Shown: positions 59,107 through 64,000 of the stretch, one piece after another
Numbering within the stretch: position 1 is the first letter of the stretch
Layout of the letters: each line of letters starts with the position of its first letter
Position numbers and translations under genes: made by a program
Notes under the pieces: model-generated
What the model was told of the DNA's origin: nothing
The model's database searches: none
The model's input: only the letters and a program-made list of their open reading frames with translations
Assembly (NCBI RefSeq): GCF_025151045.1
Contig: NZ_CP102285.1
Coordinates: 4,278,001 to 4,342,000, forward strand
Reading direction: 5' to 3'
DNA: 64,000 nucleotides
From: Parabacteroides johnsonii DSM 18315
Lineage (GTDB): Bacteria > Bacteroidota > Bacteroidia > Bacteroidales > Tannerellaceae

Positions 59107-60108
59107 ATGTACAGTCGCAGGTTATATGCTAAGATTGTAGGGAGCGTAGTATTGATCGTACTTTTATCCCTGATTGGCTCCTGGTTGTTAATAACACAGT
59201 TGTCATTCACTTTATCCTTTGTGTGCCTGTTTCTTATCCTGTTGATAACTCTGTTTATAATCCGGTCGACAACTCACTTTAATTATAAATTGTCCGTCTT
59301 TTTCGAGGCGATGCGGAATGAGGATACGACACAGCATTTCCCTGCTAATCCGGATGATCCCTTTATGAATGCTTTATACGCTGATATGAATCATATTCTC
59401 CGGCAATTAGGGGATAAACAGATTGAGGTAGAGGAAAAGAGCCTTTATTATGAGAGCATTCTCCGAGTGATGACACACGAAATTCGTAACTCTATCACCC
59501 CGATCGCTTCTCTTTCGGCAGACCTGTTAAAACATCTGGATCCCGTTCCCATATCCCGGCAACGCGAAGGACTTGAAGTTATCAATAGTCAGGCAAAGAA
59601 TTTGACCGCTTTTCTTGATTCCTATCATCGTTTGACGCATTTGCCGGAACCGGAATATAAGATGGTTACGATACAGGCGTTATTTACTAAGTTGGAACGG
59701 TTGCTGCAGGCCGAACCGGGAAGTGAACGGATCGTTTACTCCGGTGGTAAGGCGGGTAAATCGACAGATAAGGAACTTCAAATATATGGCGATGTAAATC
59801 TGGTTACTCTTGCATTGATCAATTTGATCCGGAACGCATTGCAGGCAGTAGAGGGGCAAAAGGATGGAATTGTCAGGGTCGATGCATATGCCGGAGCAAC
59901 CGGGCGTCTCTTTATAACAATAACAGACAACGGTCCGGGGATTCCTCCCGAACGGTTGTCTGCTGTCTTTACTCCTTTCTATTCCACCAAATCCGGTGGT
60001 AGCGGTATCGGCCTTCCTATTTCCCAGCGTATCATGCAACTGCATGGTGGCCAACTTTCTGTCTTGTCCATTCAGAATGTCCGGACTACATTTAAGATGG
60101 AGTTTTAA
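59107..60108 (+). CDS. sensor histidine kinase without a large sensor domain
   Basis: 333 residues from the ATG at 59107; the earlier ATG at 59092 lies upstream of the -7 box. Two closely spaced transmembrane helices (about residues 9-30 and 32-52) with almost no periplasmic loop, then dimerisation/H-box with His124 (MTHEIRNSITP), N-box NLIRNALQAVEG, G1 DNGPGIPPE and G2 GSGIGLPIS. It probably senses inside or next to the membrane. It is the only kinase in the window and the likely partner of the regulator at 52993. Confidence 0.92.
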   Translation: MYSRRLYAKIVGSVVLIVLLSLIGSWLLITQLSFTLSFVCLFLILLITLFIIRSTTHFNYKLSVFFEAMRNEDTTQHFPANPDDPFMNALYADMNHILRQLGDKQIEVEEKSLYYESILRVMTHEIRNSITPIASLSADLLKHLDPVPISRQREGLEVINSQAKNLTAFLDSYHRLTHLPEPEYKMVTIQALFTKLERLLQAEPGSERIVYSGGKAGKSTDKELQIYGDVNLVTLALINLIRNALQAVEGQKDGIVRVDAYAGATGRLFITITDNGPGIPPERLSAVFTPFYSTKSGGSGIGLPISQRIMQLHGGQLSVLSIQNVRTTFKMEF

Positions 60109-62789
60109 TATCCCAACTCGAAATCCTGGTCTACGGCAGGGACACCTTCACTCATCCATTTAGGCATGGGGGCACCTTGCAGGTAGTGCTGGAAGAACTG
60201 GAACATGCGTTTCTGGAAATCGATGCGGTTTGCTATACGCGTCGGCCAGTGGGGTTCACCTGTGTAGTTGAGCAACCAGGTCGGTTTTTGGAGGCGCTTG
60301 AGGGCGATAAAGTATTCGATACCCTGGTACCAAGGCACATGTCCGTCTGCATCGTTGTGCATGATCAGGATCGGGGTAGTCACCTTGTCCATATTGAACA
60401 GGGGAGAGTTTTCGATGTATTGCAGGGGCATTTCCCAAATGTTCCCCCCGATACGGCTTTGCCCGTGTTCATATTGCATGGAACGGTTTAGTCCTGATCC
60501 CCAACGGATTCCCCCGTAAGCACTCAGCATATTGACTACCGGAGCACCCGATTCGATTGCGGCAAAGAGATGGGTGCGGGTTGCTAAATAAGCAACCTGG
60601 TAACCTCCCCAGCTATGGCCTTGTGCACCGATCGCTTTTTCATTGACATATCCTTTCGCAATCAGAGAAGTGATCCCCGGCATTACACAATTGTAGCAGC
60701 TTTCACCCGGATAACCGTCTGTAAAACGCACATCGGGGTTGAAAATGACAAAGCCGTGGCTCAGATAGAACGGATAGTCGATCGTGGAGCGTCCGGGACT
60801 GGGCATATGGTAGTTGTACAGTGTATTGGCATTGCGTTCATAGAAATTCACGATTACCGGATATTTTCTGTTTGGATCGAAATTCGCCGGTTTATAGATG
60901 ACACCTTCCAATGGCCGTCCGTCCAGAGATATCCAGGTGGTGAGTTCGGCTGTTCCCCAGATGATCGAATCTTGTTGGCGGATACCATCCGTCAGCCGGA
61001 TGGACTTTTTGAAACTGAGGTCGGACAGTTGGATATCCGGATATTGTTCATATGTTTCCTGCGTGTAGATTACGGCATCTGCGTCTTTGGCTTTCGACAG
61101 AGCGGCCAGTTTGAAGTCGCCGGCCAGCAATGCTTTGGGGGCAGCCGGTTTGTTCAGACGTGCGGTATAATATCCGAAACCTTTGGTGACTTCGTTGAAA
61201 CCGTTGAGATACTGGGGAGTATTCAGGTTGTACGATCTTTTTTCCCGGTCTAGTTGAATCAGTGAATAGGTGATTTTCTCTTTCCGACCGTTTACAGTCA
61301 GATTGACGGGGGAAGAGGAGGCTGTCGGACTGAATTCCCATATATCGTAGCGGTCCTGTATCAGGATGGCCTGGTCGTCGTCCGTCCAACCTGCGACTCC
61401 GTATGGGGAAGGATAGTCCGGGACGTCGTTATCCTCATTCCAGGCGATGAATGTCTCCGGTGTAGTCAGGCGGTATTCTTTCCCGTCGGTCATGGAACGG
61501 GTGTACCAGGAGCTGTCTTGCTCCTGATACCAGTATGCATATTTCCCTTTCGGGGAGAAACGCATGTAAGAAGGGCTCTTTTCTTTGATTTGCCGCCGTT
61601 CTCCGGTTTCCAGATCGACCGTATAAATGTCATAAAAGTTTTTGGCCGTCCACATGCTTTGTGTGCCGTATGGTTTTGAAGTCGAAAGAAGTGCCAGTGG
61701 TGCATTTCCTTCATCGGCTGTTTGCAGTGAGGGGAGTTCTTCGGTTGCTAGTTGGAAAAGATGTTTGGAACCGATGTTGTAAACCGCCGTATAAGACCGC
61801 TTCAAGTCGGACGCCTTGTTGAAAGACTGTTGTGTGTATTGTACCTTTTCGTCCCAACTCCACACTTGTACGTCCGGTCGGTTTTCTGCTAGTACAGTCG
61901 TGTCTTTCTGTCGAGGCTCCGGGGCGGTGCCGAAGAACAGGCGATTTGCGTCTGTGGAGAAATGGAGAGTCCCGCTTTCACTTATTATCCACGATGTAGG
62001 GAAGGCTTTGTCTCCCCGTTTCGCGATCAGTTTGCCAGGGGTATTGTCCTCTGCCAGATACAGGCTGCTTCGGGTTGAGGCGGAGTCTTTGTTTGCGCAG
62101 AACAGATAGGCAATTTTGCTGCCATTTTCATTGAATGCAATCTTTTTGAAGACTCCTCTTCCGGTGGATATCCGGCTGTTCCCTTTCTCTGGAATATAGG
62201 TGTATAAGACAGAATCGGATACGACATATAGTACATTCCCCTTTTTGGCAAATCCGAAATCACTTACAGACGGAAACGAATCTTTTTGCATCCCGTCGAG
62301 CGAACGGATGTAAAGAGTGGAGTCTTTTTTACTTCCGCGTTGATAAGCCAGCCAATCAGCCGTTTCTGAAAGTTTGTATGTTTTGAGTGAGTCTACCGTT
62401 TCTTCTCCGCCTGTCAGTCGGGAGATGACAAGGCTGTTCATCGGCATTTTATCCTTGTCGGTTTTCTTTAGCTTCTCAGCTTCTACCATTTCCAAGGAAG
62501 GAACTTTTGTTACCAACAGATATTGGGATGAAGCGCTGAACTGTGCTGTTGAAGCAGGCTTGAAAGCCGCTTTCTCTTCTCCTTTGCCGTTATATAACTG
62601 AATGGAGGCGTCTCCTCGCCAAGGTTCCATTTTGCAGAAGACCCATTTACCGTCATTGGAAATACGTTGTTCGGATATGTGTTCCCAGCCGACCATTTCT
62701 TCGAATGTCATCGCTCTCTCTTCTTGGGCTCGCACTGACAACCCGGAAGCCAATAATAAAAGGCTTATGAAATGTATGGAGTAATTCAT
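60105..62789 (-). CDS. S9-family (prolyl oligopeptidase-like) secreted peptidase
   Basis: 894 residues with a signal peptide (ASGLSVRAQ). An N-terminal beta-propeller region (about 30-600) is followed by an alpha/beta hydrolase domain with Ser726 (GHSWGG), Asp815 (NDADGHVP) and His847 (GEPHWPTR). Family members cleave short peptides, often after proline, and are periplasmic in Bacteroidales. It converges with the kinase gene, their ends overlapping by 4 nt. Confidence 0.93.
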   Translation of the reverse strand: MNYSIHFISLLLLASGLSVRAQEERAMTFEEMVGWEHISEQRISNDGKWVFCKMEPWRGDASIQLYNGKGEEKAAFKPASTAQFSASSQYLLVTKVPSLEMVEAEKLKKTDKDKMPMNSLVISRLTGGEETVDSLKTYKLSETADWLAYQRGSKKDSTLYIRSLDGMQKDSFPSVSDFGFAKKGNVLYVVSDSVLYTYIPEKGNSRISTGRGVFKKIAFNENGSKIAYLFCANKDSASTRSSLYLAEDNTPGKLIAKRGDKAFPTSWIISESGTLHFSTDANRLFFGTAPEPRQKDTTVLAENRPDVQVWSWDEKVQYTQQSFNKASDLKRSYTAVYNIGSKHLFQLATEELPSLQTADEGNAPLALLSTSKPYGTQSMWTAKNFYDIYTVDLETGERRQIKEKSPSYMRFSPKGKYAYWYQEQDSSWYTRSMTDGKEYRLTTPETFIAWNEDNDVPDYPSPYGVAGWTDDDQAILIQDRYDIWEFSPTASSSPVNLTVNGRKEKITYSLIQLDREKRSYNLNTPQYLNGFNEVTKGFGYYTARLNKPAAPKALLAGDFKLAALSKAKDADAVIYTQETYEQYPDIQLSDLSFKKSIRLTDGIRQQDSIIWGTAELTTWISLDGRPLEGVIYKPANFDPNRKYPVIVNFYERNANTLYNYHMPSPGRSTIDYPFYLSHGFVIFNPDVRFTDGYPGESCYNCVMPGITSLIAKGYVNEKAIGAQGHSWGGYQVAYLATRTHLFAAIESGAPVVNMLSAYGGIRWGSGLNRSMQYEHGQSRIGGNIWEMPLQYIENSPLFNMDKVTTPILIMHNDADGHVPWYQGIEYFIALKRLQKPTWLLNYTGEPHWPTRIANRIDFQKRMFQFFQHYLQGAPMPKWMSEGVPAVDQDFELGY

Positions 62790-62847
62790 TTATTTATAAG
62801 AATTGTTTTAGTATGCAATATTACTCTTTTTTATTAAAAGGAAAAAG

Positions 62848-62855
62848 TATCTTTG
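62848..62855 (+). promoter_or_regulatory. -7 box before the acyltransferase gene
   Basis: TATCTTTG, 35 nt before the chosen start. The -33 region is T-rich with no exact TTTG at 19-21 nt. Confidence 0.4.
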
Positions 62856-62889
62856 CTACCTTCAAAAATTATTGGCGATAAAGTTTGTT

Positions 62890-63936
62890 ATGAGAGATCG
62901 GAATCTTGATATCTATAGAGGAGGAATAATGATTTATATCACTTGTTTCTGTCACTTAATGTGGTGGGAAGGAGTTAATGTCAGTATATTCGAAAGGGGC
63001 TGGGTTTCCGGTATCTTTTTTGCGATGGTGACGGTGTTTTATCTTGTCGGAGCTTCTTATTCATTATCGTCGAAAAAAACGTATTGGGAATATGTGAAAG
63101 GTAGGGTAAAGAGAGTGGTAATTCCATACTGGAAATATGCATTATGTTGTTTACCTGCTGTTTTGTATATTTATTGGAAACATGGACTTATAATATCTCT
63201 GGATGGTGTGGTGTCTTATGTGTTTTTCAATCCTCCTGTAGAAAATCGGATTTTCGATCATATATGGTTTATATCCCCTTATATATTGATTAGTCTTTGT
63301 CTTCCTTTTTGTGCCAGTTTTATTCGTCGATATAAGCCACCTTTTGTTTTTTGGGGTATCGTTCTGATTTTATCGCAGTTGTTTAAGTCTTATTATCCGG
63401 ATTTGCTTCAAACTGTGGTTATTTATTTGTTTTTTACGATATGGGGACTATATTATACAAAGAGATTGGGATGGCAAAATGTGGTTTGTGTAGTAGTCGC
63501 TGTAGGCTATGTTGTTTATGCTTTTGGAATAGAAAAGAGACCTTTTGATTTGCAAGCGAATAAGTTTCCACCTAACCTGCTGTTTCTCGCTTACGGTTTG
63601 ACAATCTTGGGAATAGGGGGATCTTATATGAAAAAAGGGCTTGTTCTTTTATATGATAAATTTAGAATAGTGCGTTATTATATAGATATATACTCGAAAG
63701 AAGGATATGAGATCTATTTGGTTCATGCATTTTCAACGCTATTGTTAGGAGGATTTAAGCGAGCTTTGGGGCTGAATCAGATTATAGCAGAACATCTTTC
63801 CCTGCAATTGATTTATATTGTAATCGGCTTTTTGTTCTTGTTGAACGTCAATATATATATTCTGAGGTTATATAATTATATATGGTCGTTAATTGATAGG
63901 ATATTTAGAACTGTATTCCCTACTTGGAAATTATAA
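62890..63936 (+). CDS. acyltransferase 3-family membrane protein
   Basis: 348 residues from MRDRNLDIYRGG; the family begins with such an R..LD..RG motif, so the ATG at 62872 is less likely. About ten transmembrane segments. FCHLMWW (about residues 21-27) gives the conserved His of the family, and RVKRVVIPYWKY is the usual second motif. Members transfer acetyl or other acyl groups to surface polysaccharides or lipids. A+T-rich codon use differs from the neighbouring peptidase, hinting at acquisition. Confidence 0.85.
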   Translation: MRDRNLDIYRGGIMIYITCFCHLMWWEGVNVSIFERGWVSGIFFAMVTVFYLVGASYSLSSKKTYWEYVKGRVKRVVIPYWKYALCCLPAVLYIYWKHGLIISLDGVVSYVFFNPPVENRIFDHIWFISPYILISLCLPFCASFIRRYKPPFVFWGIVLILSQLFKSYYPDLLQTVVIYLFFTIWGLYYTKRLGWQNVVCVVVAVGYVVYAFGIEKRPFDLQANKFPPNLLFLAYGLTILGIGGSYMKKGLVLLYDKFRIVRYYIDIYSKEGYEIYLVHAFSTLLLGGFKRALGLNQIIAEHLSLQLIYIVIGFLFLLNVNIYILRLYNYIWSLIDRIFRTVFPTWKL

Positions 63937-64000
63937 ATCTTTGACCAGCCGGAAACCATTATTGAAATGTTTGCTGTTTGGGAAGATATAATAGCGGCAG
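63931..64000 (-). CDS. C-terminal end of a possible SUMF1/formylglycine-generating-type protein
   Basis: Only 22 codons lie in the window, ending HFNNGFRLVKDL then TAA. NxGFRLV near the end is typical of the SUMF1 (FGE-sulfatase) domain found in many Bacteroidales lipoproteins. The stop overlaps the end of the acyltransferase gene. The fragment is too short for a firm call. Confidence 0.4.
   Translation of the reverse strand, partial: CRYYIFPNSKHFNNGFRLVKDL

Noticed and set aside
58938-59210. 91-residue N-terminal extension of the lipoprotein at 57717
   Set aside because: It overlaps the kinase promoter and start and would bury the lipoprotein signal in the middle of the protein.

Overview
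The window looks like a chromosome segment of a Bacteroidales bacterium, most likely Parabacteroides or a close relative. Support comes from recurrent TAnnTTTG -7 promoter boxes, SusC/FecA-type TonB receptors with FecI/FecR regulators, many lipoproteins with short lipoboxes, NVEAL peptides and 6-bladed beta-propeller lipoproteins. The genus is an inference. I saw no rRNA, tRNA, CRISPR array or insertion sequence.

Layout. (1) 1-5.7 kb, minus strand: a three-gene RND efflux operon (adaptor, pump, TolC-like channel) whose gene ends and one coding region carry short dispersed repeats. (2) 5.7-24.8 kb, all minus strand: a roughly 19-kb island of repeated modules, each headed by a small NVEAL-family secreted peptide gene followed by 6-bladed beta-propeller lipoproteins. 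Some modules add a transglutaminase-like lipoprotein with a discoidin-like C-terminus, others a thioredoxin-like/DUF1573 lipoprotein. The last module also has its own signal peptidase I and an O-antigen-ligase-like/TPR membrane protein. One module is a recent segmental copy of another, and its NVEAL gene is frameshifted. A divergent membrane-bound winged-helix regulator (24.9-26.1 kb) shares an intergenic region with the first NVEAL gene; a perfect GGAAACA-N6-TGTTTCC dyad lies between the two promoters. (3) 26.4-30.0 kb: two convergent AAA-ATPase-like/PD-(D/E)XK genes forming a large inverted repeat around a 0.5-kb repeat-rich spacer. (4) 30.1-32.4 kb: a propeller pair without an NVEAL gene.

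(5) 32.5-35.3 kb: a voltage-gated K+ channel with a zinc ribbon, a DUF1080 secreted hydrolase, and trpS with a clear terminator. (6) 35.5-45.5 kb: an ECF sigma/FecR system controlling two tandem TonB-receptor/DUF4249 pairs; two promoter-like motifs with identical 21-nt spacing precede the barrel gene and the second receptor. (7) 45.5-48.3 kb: two endonuclease/exonuclease/phosphatase-family proteins and an envelope protein of unknown role. (8) 48.4-50.2 kb: an ECF sigma factor overlapping a protein that joins a cytoplasmic N-terminus, one membrane helix, a disordered linker and an outer-membrane barrel, i.e. a dual-membrane-spanning anti-sigma architecture. (9) 50.3-60.1 kb: an FtsX/MacB-type permease, an NtrC-like response regulator that has lost its AAA+ core, four propeller-type lipoproteins, and a histidine kinase with no large sensor domain. 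(10) 60.1-64 kb: an S9-family peptidase, an acyltransferase-3 protein, and the tail of a possible SUMF1-type gene.

The best candidate for an undescribed system is region 2. My inference is that a variable, cysteine-containing exported peptide is made, cleaved by a signal peptidase, possibly disulfide-handled by the CXXC lipoprotein and/or acted on by the transglutaminase-like protein, and handled at the surface by propeller lipoproteins, with a one-component membrane regulator in control. The family names NVEAL and 6-bladed propeller are known; the combined function is not established by this sequence.
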